Below are positions 5,039 through 5,118 of a stretch of DNA of 5,118 nucleotides, piece after piece. Numbering within the stretch: the stretch's first letter is position 1; every line of letters begins with the position of its first letter. A program made the position numbers and the translations under genes. The stretch comes from an uncultured Eubacteriales bacterium. GTDB lineage: Bacteria; Bacillota; Clostridia; Peptostreptococcales; Anaerovoracaceae. Below the pieces are notes generated by a model. The model saw only the letters and a list, made by a program, of their open reading frames with translations, did not search any database and was not told the DNA's origin. The stretch covers positions 1 through 5,118 of the forward strand of contig CACWYF010000118.1 of assembly GCA_902765035.1 (NCBI GenBank), read 5' to 3'.

Positions 5039-5118
5039 CTTGGAACAATTGGGCAGAAATTTCCCGGTTGCGGGCAGTGAACTGACAACACCGGACGAGG
5101 CCGCCGAGAAGAGAGGAA

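Larger units (their letters stand above)
4944..5039 (+). repeat. 13-bp direct repeat flanking the mp3 promoter
   Basis: AGTTTTACTTAAC occurs at 4944-4956 and again at 5027-5039, 83 bp apart (close to eight helical turns). Its first ten bases also occur inverted at about 5004-4995, overlapping the mp3 -35. Each copy contains the CTTAA arm of an inverted repeat, so the extended sequence may be a preferred regulator half-site. Confidence 0.6.
4784..5118. other. Gene-free right end: mp3 control region
   Basis: These 335 bases hold the mp3 leader, promoter and two inverted repeats listed separately. On the plus strand, TTAACA (4952-4957) and TATAGT (4975-4980) are 17 bases apart and could form an opposing promoter that shares its -10 segment with that of mp3. 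The last bases, AGAGGAA at 5112-5118, look like a ribosome binding site. A further plus-strand gene, perhaps another regulator, may therefore start just past the window. Between 5041 and 5110 I see only short inverted repeats such as CCCG-GTTG-CGGG at 5063-5074. Confidence 0.35.

Overview
The window looks like chromosomal DNA from an anaerobic Gram-positive bacterium, most likely class Clostridia. The evidence is a long single-chain purL with a fused glutaminase domain, strong AGGAGG-type ribosome binding sites, heavy AGA arginine codon use, and compact intrinsic terminators. The taxonomic call is inference; no rRNA or other marker gene is present.

Layout. Positions 2-1567 hold the 3' end of purL (purine synthesis), closed by an intrinsic terminator. 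The rest is an unusual regulatory neighbourhood. It has two paralogous LysR-type regulators on the plus strand (1881-2750 and 3612-4496, about 56% identical by an ungapped hand count). It also has three very small, previously easy-to-miss genes on the minus strand (2866-2952, 28 aa; 3236-3346, 36 aa; 4676-4783, 35 aa). Each small gene has a strong Shine-Dalgarno sequence, a recognisable sigma-A-type promoter and its own terminator, and each encodes a predicted single-span membrane microprotein. The first two microproteins are clear paralogs of each other. The order is LysR1> <mp1 <mp2 LysR2> <mp3, so each regulator converges on a small gene across a terminator, and mp2 is divergent from LysR2.

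How they may work together. A 15-bp inverted repeat, TTAAG-N5-CTTAA, fits the T-N11-A LysR box. It occurs in perfect form upstream of LysR1 (1653), mp1 (3093) and mp3 (4941), and with one arm mismatch between mp2 and LysR2 (3475). A longer-spaced version, TTAAG-N10-CTTAA, lies at the LysR2 promoter (3524) and upstream of mp3 (5019). For mp1 and mp2 the box is centred about 64-65 bp before the predicted transcription start, the classical position of a LysR activator site. The two regulators share an identical stretch through the recognition helix. The simplest reading is a small self-contained regulon in which LysR paralogs control themselves and a set of membrane microproteins. What the microproteins do, and what ligand the regulators sense, cannot be told from the sequence.

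The right end (4784-5118) holds the mp3 promoter, a roughly 180-nt potentially structured leader, and a possible start of another plus-strand gene just beyond the window.
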